From Candidatus Evtepia faecigallinarum (GTDB lineage: Bacteria; Bacillota; Clostridia; Oscillospirales; Oscillospiraceae): 32,534 bases of DNA. The stretch is from contig DXEA01000088.1 of the NCBI GenBank assembly GCA_019115225.1, positions 1-32,534 of the forward strand. The letters run 5' to 3'. The notes below the pieces were generated by a model. That model had not been told where the DNA came from, did not search any database, and saw nothing but the letters and a program-made list of their open reading frames with translations. Positions 25,139 through 32,534 of the stretch are shown here, one piece after another; position 1 is the first letter of the stretch, and each line of letters opens with the position of its first letter. The position numbers and the translations under genes were made by a program.

Positions 25139-26317
25139 TTATCCTGCCAGGGTCTGCTTCATGATGGCCAGGCCCTGGTCGATCTCGTCCTTGGTGATGA
25201 CCAGGGGGGGCAGCAGGCGCAGCCGGGAGCCGGCGGTCAGGCAGAGCAGGCCGTTGTCGATGAGCAGGGCGGCCAGCTCCTTGTTGGTGCGCCCTCCCTT
25301 CACGTCGATGCCCAGCATGAGGCCCATGCCCACGATCTCCCCCAGCTGGGGGCAGCCCAGGGCCCGGATGCCTTCTCGCAGGTAGGCCCCCTTCTCCTGG
25401 ACCTGGGTGAGGAAGTCCTGGTCGATGGTCTCCAGCACGGCAAGGCCCGCAGCGGTGGAGACGGGGTTGGCCCCGAAGGTGGAGCCGTGGGTGCCGGGGG
25501 TGAGGACCGTGGCGCATTTCTCGTTGGTGAGGATGCCCCCCAGGGGCAGGCCCCCGGCGATCCCCTTGGCGAAGGAGACCACGTCGGGCTGGATGCCAAA
25601 CTGCTGGAAGGCGAAGAGACTGCCCGTGCGGCCGATGCCCGTCTGAACCTCGTCCACCAGCAGCAGCCAGTCTTTCTCCTTGCACAGGTCGGCAAGGCCC
25701 TGGACCATGGCTTTGTCCAGGGGGTTCAGGCCGCCCTCGCCCTGGATGAGTTCCACCATGACACCGCACACGTCGTCCCCGGCCTGGGCCTGGATGCTCT
25801 CCAGGGTGGGGTCAGCGTAGCGGAAGGCCTCGTTGAAGGGGAAGAAGTAGTTGTGGTAGCTGTCCTGGCCGGTGGCGGTGAGGGTGGTGATGGTGCGGCC
25901 GTGGAAGGAGCGGTTGAGGGTGAGGATGGTGCTTCTCCCCTTGCCGTACTTGTCAAAGCTGTACTTCCGGGCCACCTTGATCATGGCCTCGTTGGACTCG
26001 GCGCCGGAGTTGCCAAAGAAGACCTTGGACATGCCGCTGCGGGTACACAGCTCCCGGGCCAGCAGCGCCCCCGGCTGGGTGTAGAAGAGGTTGGAAATGT
26101 GCCCCAGCTTGGCGATCTGAGCCGTGATGGCGGCGATCCATTGGGGGTTGGCGTAGCCCAGGGAATTGACCCCGATGCCGCTGGTAAAGTCGATGTACTT
26201 TCGCCCGGACAGACTGTACAGAGTCGCCCCCTCCCCGTGGTCAATATCCACCGGGAAGCGCCCATAGGTGTGCATGACATAGGTCTCGTCCATCGCTTTC
26301 AGTTCTTCAAACGTCAC
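25139..26317 (-). CDS. argD: Acetylornithine aminotransferase
   Basis: YIDFTSGIGVNSLGYANPQW...SFHGRTITTLTATGQ...LLLVDEVQTGIGRTGSLFAFQ...LAKGIAGGLPLGG; GTG start preceded by aaaggag. Confidence 0.96.
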   Translation of the reverse strand: MTFEELKAMDETYVMHTYGRFPVDIDHGEGATLYSLSGRKYIDFTSGIGVNSLGYANPQWIAAITAQIAKLGHISNLFYTQPGALLARELCTRSGMSKVFFGNSGAESNEAMIKVARKYSFDKYGKGRSTILTLNRSFHGRTITTLTATGQDSYHNYFFPFNEAFRYADPTLESIQAQAGDDVCGVMVELIQGEGGLNPLDKAMVQGLADLCKEKDWLLLVDEVQTGIGRTGSLFAFQQFGIQPDVVSFAKGIAGGLPLGGILTNEKCATVLTPGTHGSTFGANPVSTAAGLAVLETIDQDFLTQVQEKGAYLREGIRALGCPQLGEIVGMGLMLGIDVKGGRTNKELAALLIDNGLLCLTAGSRLRLLPPLVITKDEIDQGLAIMKQTLAG

Positions 26318-26416
26318 GGCTCTCACTCCTTTTTCCAAATCAATGTGTGCTTACTGGTATCTGGTATGGTTCTTTCCTGTCCCATGAGCGAACAAAACCC
26401 CTGCCGCCGCAGCGGC

Positions 26417-26609
26417 AAAAAAGCCTCGCAGAGTTTTCCCGTCCGCAGACGGGAAAATAAATTCCAATGAATTTTTTCGCCGGCTCCGCCGGCGAAAAAA
26501 TACTTCTCAGCCGCAAGTGTGAACCATGGCCGCTACGCGGCCATGGTTTGCGCGCAGTCGGCTGCACCCCCCCAATTTTTGAAGCCCAGCGCAGCGGGTT
26601 CAAAAATTC
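26417..26609 (-). repeat. Multi-hairpin intergenic repeat, copy A (argB-argD gap)
   Basis: Shares order, spacing and stems with 31196-31370; ends directly at the argB stop codon. Confidence 0.85.
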
Positions 26610-27470
26610 TCACTCCCAGATCATCGTACCGATACCCTGGTGAGAGAGCATTTCGGTGAGGATGGAGTGGGGGATGCGGCCGTCGAGAATGTGGGTGCGG
26701 TGGACGCCGTTTTCCAGGGCGCTCACACAGCACTGGATCTTGGGGATCATCCCGCCCCCGATCACCCCGCTGGCCAGCAGGGAGGGGATCTCCTCCAGCC
26801 GGATCTGGCGGATGAGGGTGCTCTCATCCTTGGGGTCCCGCAGCACGCCCCGCACGTCGGTGAGCAGGATGAGCTTCTCGGCCCCCAGGGAGACCGCCAG
26901 CTCCGCCGCTGCCGTGTCGGCGTTGATGTTGTAGGCGGTGTCGTTGTCGATGCCCAGGGCCACCGTGGAGACCACGGGGATATACCCGCAGGTCAGCGCG
27001 TCGTTGACCACCTGGGGGGCCACCTTGACGATCTTGCCCACCAGCCCGTATTTCTCGTCCAGCTTTTTCGCCTGGAACAGGGCCCCGTCCAGGCCGCACA
27101 GGCCGATGGCTCTGCCGCCCAGGTTGTTGATGATGGAGACCAGGTGCTTGTTGACCTTGCCGCACAGCACCTGCTGGACAATGTCCATGGTCTCCTCGTC
27201 GGTGTAGCGCAGGCCGTCCACAAACCGGGACTGCTTGCCGATCTTCTCCAGCATGTGGCCGATCTCCGGCCCGCCGCCGTGGACCATGACCACCCGGACG
27301 CCCACCAGGTGCAGGAGGATGATGTCGCTGATGACCGCCCCCCGCAGCTCTTCAGAGATCATGGCGTTGCCGCCGTACTTGATGACCACGGTCTTGCCAT
27401 AGTACTTTTGAATGTAGGGCAGCGCCTCCACCAGGACGGTGGAGCGCTCCATATAATCGTGTTTATCCAT
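26610..27470 (-). CDS. argB: Acetylglutamate kinase
   Basis: ALPYIQKYYGKTVVIKYGGNAMISEELR...VVMVHGGGPEIGHMLEKIG...GGMIPKIQCCVSALENGVHRTHILDGR. Confidence 0.97.
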   Translation of the reverse strand: MDKHDYMERSTVLVEALPYIQKYYGKTVVIKYGGNAMISEELRGAVISDIILLHLVGVRVVMVHGGGPEIGHMLEKIGKQSRFVDGLRYTDEETMDIVQQVLCGKVNKHLVSIINNLGGRAIGLCGLDGALFQAKKLDEKYGLVGKIVKVAPQVVNDALTCGYIPVVSTVALGIDNDTAYNINADTAAAELAVSLGAEKLILLTDVRGVLRDPKDESTLIRQIRLEEIPSLLASGVIGGGMIPKIQCCVSALENGVHRTHILDGRIPHSILTEMLSHQGIGTMIWE

Positions 27471-27493
27471 GAGGGTCTCTCTCCTTCGGCGGC

Positions 27494-28729
27494 TCAGCTG
27501 CGGTAGTCGCCGTTGATCTTCACATAGTCATAGGTCAGGTCGCAGCCCCAGCAGGAGCAGGAGGCCTGGCCGGCGGTGAGGGTGACCAGAATGGTGACCT
27601 CGTCCTGGGACAGCACTTCCTTGGCCACGCCCTCGTCAAAGGGCACGCCCTGGCCCCCGGCGCACACCAGCAGCTCGCCGGCCTGGGAGAGGAATTTCAC
27701 CTGGACATCCTTGGGATCGAACTGGGCCCCGGAGTAGCCCACGGCGCACAGCACCCGGCCCCAGTTGGCATCGGTGCCGAAGACGGCGCACTTGACCAGG
27801 GGGGAGCGGACCACGGCCTTGGCCATGAGCTCGGCCTGCTCCTCGCTCTCGGCCCCCTCCACGGTGCAGGTGACCAGGCGGCCGGCGCCCTCGCCGTCGC
27901 CGGCGATCATCTTGGCGCCGAACTCACAGACATAGCGCAGGGCGGCGAAGAAGGCGTCGTAGTCAGCGCCGGGGCCGGTGATGGGGGCGTTGCCCGCCAG
28001 ACCGTTGGCCAGGACGACGCAGGTGTCGTTGGTGGAGGTGTCCCCGTCCACGGTGATGCGGTTGAAGGTTTTGCTCACCACCTGGCGCAGCATGTCCTGG
28101 AGCAGGTCCCCGTCGATGGCGCAGTCGGTGGTGACGCCGCAGAGCATGGTGCCCATGTTGGGGTGGATCATGCCGGAGCCCTTGGCGATGGCGCCGAGGG
28201 TGACGGTCTTGCCGCCGACCTGGGTGGTCACGGCGATCTCCTTGATCTTCAGGTCGGTGGTGAGGATGGCGTGGGCGGCGTCCTGGGAGGCCTGGGGGGT
28301 GTCGGCCAGGGCGGAGACCAGGGCGGGCATGCCGGCCTCGATGGCGGCGATGTTCAGCTCCACGCCGATGATGCCCGTGGAGCAGACGGCAAAGTCCTGG
28401 GGGGCCAGGCCGGTGGCCTGGGCGGCGGCGGCGGCCATGCGCCGGGCGTTCTCCATGCCCTTGGGGGCGCAGGCGTTGGCGTTGCCGCTGTCAAAGACAA
28501 TGCCCCGGGCGGTGTGGTCGGCCAGGTGCTCCATGGTCAGCAGCACGGGGTCGGCCTTGACCACGTTGCGGGTGTAGGTGCCCGCGGCGGCACAGGGCAC
28601 GTCGGAGAGGATCATGGCCAGGTCCTTCTTCTCCGGCTGGGGGGTGGTGAAGTTGTCCTTGATGCCGCAGTGGATGCCTGCGGCCTTAAAACCTTTGGGG
28701 GCGGTGACGCCGCCGGAAATGATGTTCAT
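27494..28729 (-). CDS. argJ: Bifunctional glutamate N-acetyltransferase / ornithine acetyltransferase
   Basis: GGVTAPKGFKAAGIHCGIK...TGIIGVELNI...AIAKGSGMIHPNMGTMLCGVTTD...DGDTSTNDTCVVLANG; start at MNIISGG. Confidence 0.97.
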   Translation of the reverse strand: MNIISGGVTAPKGFKAAGIHCGIKDNFTTPQPEKKDLAMILSDVPCAAAGTYTRNVVKADPVLLTMEHLADHTARGIVFDSGNANACAPKGMENARRMAAAAAQATGLAPQDFAVCSTGIIGVELNIAAIEAGMPALVSALADTPQASQDAAHAILTTDLKIKEIAVTTQVGGKTVTLGAIAKGSGMIHPNMGTMLCGVTTDCAIDGDLLQDMLRQVVSKTFNRITVDGDTSTNDTCVVLANGLAGNAPITGPGADYDAFFAALRYVCEFGAKMIAGDGEGAGRLVTCTVEGAESEEQAELMAKAVVRSPLVKCAVFGTDANWGRVLCAVGYSGAQFDPKDVQVKFLSQAGELLVCAGGQGVPFDEGVAKEVLSQDEVTILVTLTAGQASCSCWGCDLTYDYVKINGDYRS

Positions 28730-28766
28730 GGAAAAAACCTCCTTTGAGAAAGGGTGAGAAAGGGGC

Positions 28767-29699
28767 TCAGAGGCCGGTGGTCTCGTCAAAGCCCAGCATC
28801 AGGTTCATATTCTGTACCGCCGCCCCGGAGGCCCCCTTGCCCAGGTTGTCGAACAGGGCGGTGATGGTGGTCTGCTCCTCGTGGCCGCAGACGATCAGCC
28901 GCAGCTGGTTGGTGCCCACCAGGGTGTCGGAGTAGATGACGGACTCGTCCCCGCCGAAGGGGGCCACGGAGACAAAGTTCTGCCCCTCATAGTAGGCCTC
29001 CAGCACGGAGTAGATGTTGTAGGCTGTGGGCCCGCCGGGGAGGGTGTCGTTGCGGAGCATGACGGTGGTGGCCATCCCCTGGATATAGTCCCCCAGAATG
29101 GGGTGAAAAACCGGGGGGGCATCCAGCCCGCACACATGGACCATTTCCGGCAGGTGCTTGTGATGGAGGGTGGTGCCGTAGATCCGGGCGGAGGCGTGGC
29201 GGGGGTCCCGGTTGGGGTCTTCATACTCGGCAATGAGCTTCTTGCCGCCCCCGGAGTAGCCGGTGAGGGAGTAGGCACACAGGGGGTGGTCCGGGGGAAT
29301 GAGCCCCAGCTGGACCAGGGGATAGACGGAGGAGATGAAGCCCGAGGCGTGGCAGCCGGGGTTGGCCACCCGCTTGGATTTCACAATGGCCTCCCGGTGT
29401 TTGGCGGAGAGCTCCGGGAACCCGTAGTCCCAGCCGGGGGCCGTGCGGTGGGCGGTGGAGGCGTCGATGACCCGGGTGTTGGGGTTGTCGATCATGGCCA
29501 CCGCCTCCCGGGCCGCCTCGTCGGGCAGGCAGAGGAAGACCAGGTCGGCGGCGTTGAGGCACTTTTTCCGCTCCGCCGGGTCCTTGCGCTTCTCCTCGTC
29601 GATGAGCAGCAGCTCAATGTCCTGCCGGGGGGTCAGGCGGTCGTAGATTTGCAGGCCGGTGGTGCCCTCCCGGCCGTCAATGAATACCACAGGTTTCAT
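28767..29699 (-). CDS. argC: N-acetyl-gamma-glutamyl-phosphate reductase (short, type 2-like)
   Basis: MKPVVFIDGREGTTGLQIYDRL...VIDASTAHRTAPGWDYGFPEL...RVANPGCHASGF...LTGYSGGGKK. Confidence 0.95.
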   Translation of the reverse strand: MKPVVFIDGREGTTGLQIYDRLTPRQDIELLLIDEEKRKDPAERKKCLNAADLVFLCLPDEAAREAVAMIDNPNTRVIDASTAHRTAPGWDYGFPELSAKHREAIVKSKRVANPGCHASGFISSVYPLVQLGLIPPDHPLCAYSLTGYSGGGKKLIAEYEDPNRDPRHASARIYGTTLHHKHLPEMVHVCGLDAPPVFHPILGDYIQGMATTVMLRNDTLPGGPTAYNIYSVLEAYYEGQNFVSVAPFGGDESVIYSDTLVGTNQLRLIVCGHEEQTTITALFDNLGKGASGAAVQNMNLMLGFDETTGL

Positions 29700-31078
29700 G
29701 CTTCACGCTCCTGGATGAATGCCTTGAGGTTGGCGATCTGGACCTTCACGGCCTCGGGGGCGGGGCCGCCGTAGACCTTCCGGCCGCCCACGCAGGTCTC
29801 CAGGGACAGGGCGTCGTAGACGTCGTCCTCGAAGTAGGGGGAGACCTTTTTGTACTCCTCCAGGGGGAGGGTCTCCAGGCTGTGGCCGGTTTCCACACAG
29901 TGGCCCACCAGCTTGCCCACGATGCCGTAGGCCTCCCGGAAGGGCATGCCCTTCTTGGCCAGATAATCCGCGCAGTCGGTGGCGGAGATGAAGCCGCCGT
30001 TGGCCGCCTGACGCATGTTGGCCCGGTTGACGGTGAGGGTGTCCATCATGGCGGTAAAGACGGGCAGGCAGAGCTCCACGGTGTCGATGGTGTCAAAGAC
30101 GGGCTCCTTGTCCTCCTGCATGTCCTTGTTGTAGGCCAGGGGGAGGCCCTTCATGACGGTGAGCAGGGTGATGAGGGAGCCATACACCCGCCCGGTCTTG
30201 CCCCGGACCAGCTCGGCCACGTCGGGGTTCTTCTTCTGGGGCATGATGGACGAGCCGGTGGCATAGGCGTCGTCCAGCTCGATGAACTTAAACTCCCAGC
30301 TGCACCACAGGATGAGCTCCTCCGACAGGCGGGAGAGATGCATCATCAGGATGGAGCAGGCGGAGAGGAACTCGATGGCAAAGTCCCGGTCGGACACCCC
30401 GTCCAGGGAGTTGTCCATGGGTTTCTGAAAACCCAGGAGCTGGGCGGTGCGGAACCGGTCCACCGGATGGGTGGAGGTGGCCAGGGCCCCGGAGCCCAGG
30501 GGGGACTCATCCAGCCGGGCCCGGCAGTCCTCCAGCCGGGTGATGTCCCGGCGGAACATGTTGGCATAGGCCATCATGGCGTGGGCAAAGGTGATGGGCT
30601 GGGCCCGCTGGAGATGGGTATAACCGGGCATGATGGCGTCCAGGTTGGCCTCCGCCTGACGGACAAGGGCCTTTTCCAAGTTGACGAGCATGCCCACGAT
30701 GACGGGGATCTCCTCCTTGACGAACAGGCGGAAGTCCACGGCCACCTGGTCGTTGCGGCTGCGGGCGGTGTGCAGGCGCTTGCCGGTGGCCCCGATGCGC
30801 TCGGTGAGCAGGACCTCCATGTTCATGTGGATGTCCTCACTGTCCTTGGTGAACTCCACCTTGCCGTCCTCGATCTCCTGTAAAAGGACCTTTAAGGTCT
30901 CCACGATCTTCTCGGCCTCTTCCTTGGCGATGATCCCCTGTTCCCCCAGCATGGTGGCGTGGGCGATGGAACCGGTGATGTCCTGCCGGTACAGCCGGGC
31001 ATCAAAGGAAATGGAGGAGTTAAAGTCGTTGACCTGATCGTCGGTCTCCTTCTGAAACCGTCCAGCCCATAATTTCAT
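29696..31078 (-). CDS. argH: Argininosuccinate lyase
   Basis: MKLWAGRFQKETDDQVNDFNSSISFD...TARSRNDQVAVDFRLF...GYTHLQRAQP...GSSIMPQKKNPD. Confidence 0.98.
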   Translation of the reverse strand: MKLWAGRFQKETDDQVNDFNSSISFDARLYRQDITGSIAHATMLGEQGIIAKEEAEKIVETLKVLLQEIEDGKVEFTKDSEDIHMNMEVLLTERIGATGKRLHTARSRNDQVAVDFRLFVKEEIPVIVGMLVNLEKALVRQAEANLDAIMPGYTHLQRAQPITFAHAMMAYANMFRRDITRLEDCRARLDESPLGSGALATSTHPVDRFRTAQLLGFQKPMDNSLDGVSDRDFAIEFLSACSILMMHLSRLSEELILWCSWEFKFIELDDAYATGSSIMPQKKNPDVAELVRGKTGRVYGSLITLLTVMKGLPLAYNKDMQEDKEPVFDTIDTVELCLPVFTAMMDTLTVNRANMRQAANGGFISATDCADYLAKKGMPFREAYGIVGKLVGHCVETGHSLETLPLEEYKKVSPYFEDDVYDALSLETCVGGRKVYGGPAPEAVKVQIANLKAFIQEREA

Positions 31079-31195
31079 AAGCATGTTCCTTTCCTATAGA
31101 ACGGCGCAGAGCAGGACCCAACGATCCTGCCCCCGCCATAGTTTTCCTGTCATACAGACTTCCCGGCCATCCCCCAAACACCAGGGGCGCAGCCC

Positions 31196-31370
31196 AAAAG
31201 CCTCGCAGAGTTTCCCGCCCCGCAGGGCGGGAAATCAAATCCAATCCATTTTTTCACCGGCTCCGCCGGTGAAAAAATTCTTCTCAGTCCGGGAGTGCCT
31301 GGCCCCGCCAGGCGCGGTTCGGACTGCAATCCCCAAATTTTGAAGCCCAGCGCAGCGGGTTCAAAATTTC
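31196..31370 (-). repeat. Multi-hairpin intergenic repeat, copy B (argG-argH gap)
   Basis: Same ordered hairpins as copy A with compensatory substitutions. Confidence 0.85.
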
Positions 31371-31376
31371 ACGCTC

Positions 31377-32534
31377 TCAAAGTTTCTTCTGTTCTCTCAG
31401 CGCCTGAACGGTGTCGGGCAGACCCCAGAGGTTGATGAAGCCGGTGGCGTCATCCTGGTTGTAGTCGCTCTCCTCAAAGGTGACCAGCTTTTCCGAGTAC
31501 AGGCTCTCGGGAGAGGTGACGGAGGAGGTGATGATGTTGCCCTTGTACAGCTTCAGCTTCACGGTGCCGGTGACGTGCTTCTGGGTGTCGATGGCAAAGG
31601 CGGTCAGGGCCTCCCGCAGGGGGGTGAACCACTTGCCGTTGTACAGCAGGTCGGCCCAGTCGATGGCCAGCTTCTGCTTCATGTGCTTGGTGTCCTTGTC
31701 CAGGGTGATCATCTCCAGCACCTCGTGGGCCCGGTAGAGGATGGTGCCGCCGGGGGTCTCATACACGCCGCGGTCCTTCATGCCCACCAGCCGGTTCTCT
31801 ACGATGTCCAGCAGGCCGATGCCGTTTTCGCCGCCCAGCTTGTTCAGGCCCTCGATGATCTTGGAGGCCTTCATCTTCTCGCCGTTGAGGGCCACGGGCA
31901 CGCCCTTTTCAAAGTCCAGGGTCACATAGGTGGCCTCGTCAGGGGCCTTGAAGGGGGAGACGCCCATCTCCAAAAAGCCGGGCTTGTCGTACTGGGGCTC
32001 GTTGGCGGGGTCCTCCAGGTCCAGACCCTCGTGGGAGAGGTGCCACAGGTTCTTGTCCTTGGAGTAGTTGGTCTCGCGGCTGATCTTCAGGGGCACGTTG
32101 TGGGCCTCAGCGTAGTCGATCTCCTCGTCCCGGCCCTTGATGTCCCACTCCCGCCAGGGGGCGATGATGGTCATATCCGGGGCGAACCGCTTGATGGCCA
32201 GCTCGAACCGCACCTGGTCGTTGCCCTTGCCGGTGCAGCCGTGGGCGATGGCGTCGGCGCCCTCCGCCTTGGCGATCTCCACCAGCTTCTTGGCGATGAT
32301 GGGCCGGGCGAAGGCGGTGCCCAGCAGATACTGCTCGTAGCTGGCGCCCATTTTCAGGGAGGGGATGATGACGTCATCCACCATCTCGTCGGTGAGGTCG
32401 GCGATGTACAGCTTGCTGGCGCCGGTCTTGATGGCCTTTTCCTCCAGGCCCTCCAGCTCGTCGTCCTGGCCCACATCGCCGGACACGGCGATGATCTCGG
32501 GATCATTGTAGTTCTCCTTCAGCCAGGGGATGAT
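31377..32534 (-). CDS. argG: Argininosuccinate synthase (N-terminus beyond window edge)
   Basis: [47 protein letters not shown]...[15 protein letters not shown]; frame open through position 32534. Confidence 0.97.
   Translation of the reverse strand: MIPWLKENYNDPEIIAVSGDVGQDDELEGLEEKAIKTGASKLYIADLTDEMVDDVIIPSLKMGASYEQYLLGTAFARPIIAKKLVEIAKAEGADAIAHGCTGKGNDQVRFELAIKRFAPDMTIIAPWREWDIKGRDEEIDYAEAHNVPLKISRETNYSKDKNLWHLSHEGLDLEDPANEPQYDKPGFLEMGVSPFKAPDEATYVTLDFEKGVPVALNGEKMKASKIIEGLNKLGGENGIGLLDIVENRLVGMKDRGVYETPGGTILYRAHEVLEMITLDKDTKHMKQKLAIDWADLLYNGKWFTPLREALTAFAIDTQKHVTGTVKLKLYKGNIITSSVTSPESLYSEKLVTFEESDYNQDDATGFINLWGLPDTVQALREQKKL

Noticed and set aside
26340-26603. 87 aa minus-strand ORF MNPLRWASKIGGVQPTARKPWPRSGHGS...
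   Set aside because: Runs through the hairpin repeat; the frame is not maintained in copy B, so it is a by-product of the repeat rather than a gene.
31020-31244. 74 aa minus-strand ORF covering part of copy B and the argH start
   Set aside because: Overlaps the repeat and the start of argH, with no SD or homology.
1-32534. CRISPR array, prophage, transposase or integrase genes
   Set aside because: No regularly spaced direct repeats and no recombinase, transposase or phage structural motifs among the ORFs.

Overview
This 32.5 kb window is GC-rich, gene-dense chromosomal DNA from a spore-forming Firmicute, probably an Oscillospiraceae-like Clostridia; that placement is inferred from gene content, not from a search. 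Most of it is housekeeping: prp-rpmA-obgE, queT, aroK, rpsF-ssb-rpsR, spoVAC, a PIN-PhoH ATPase, greA, two degV paralogs, tRNA-Leu(CAG), upp, tsaB-tsaE, a RodA/FtsW protein, an SLH protein, ogt, and an arginine block transcribed as argG-argH-argC-argJ-argB-argD-argF. Four less ordinary signals stand out. (1) A ~175-193 bp multi-hairpin intergenic repeat occurs twice inside the arg block (argB/argD and argG/argH gaps). Several stems differ by compensatory changes, and some hairpins carry UGCG tetraloops when read on the transcribed strand. A degenerate third copy lies upstream of obgE. (2) Two promoter regions, at 10734-10787 and 10939-10992, align over 54 bp without gaps (36/54 identical by hand count). 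Each has an 11-bp-period direct repeat exactly 32 bp upstream of its -10 hexamer. One precedes a candidate small RNA; the other precedes a five-gene exported-protein/ABC transporter/two-component locus whose OmpR-family regulator is the natural candidate binder. (3) A small XRE regulator has two perfect GATATCCAAATGGATATC operators plus a degenerate third over the promoter of an SPFH/RHH/YbjQ operon. (4) A probable preQ1-III riboswitch lies upstream of queT. All calls come from reading the sequence and the supplied ORFs; no database search was run.
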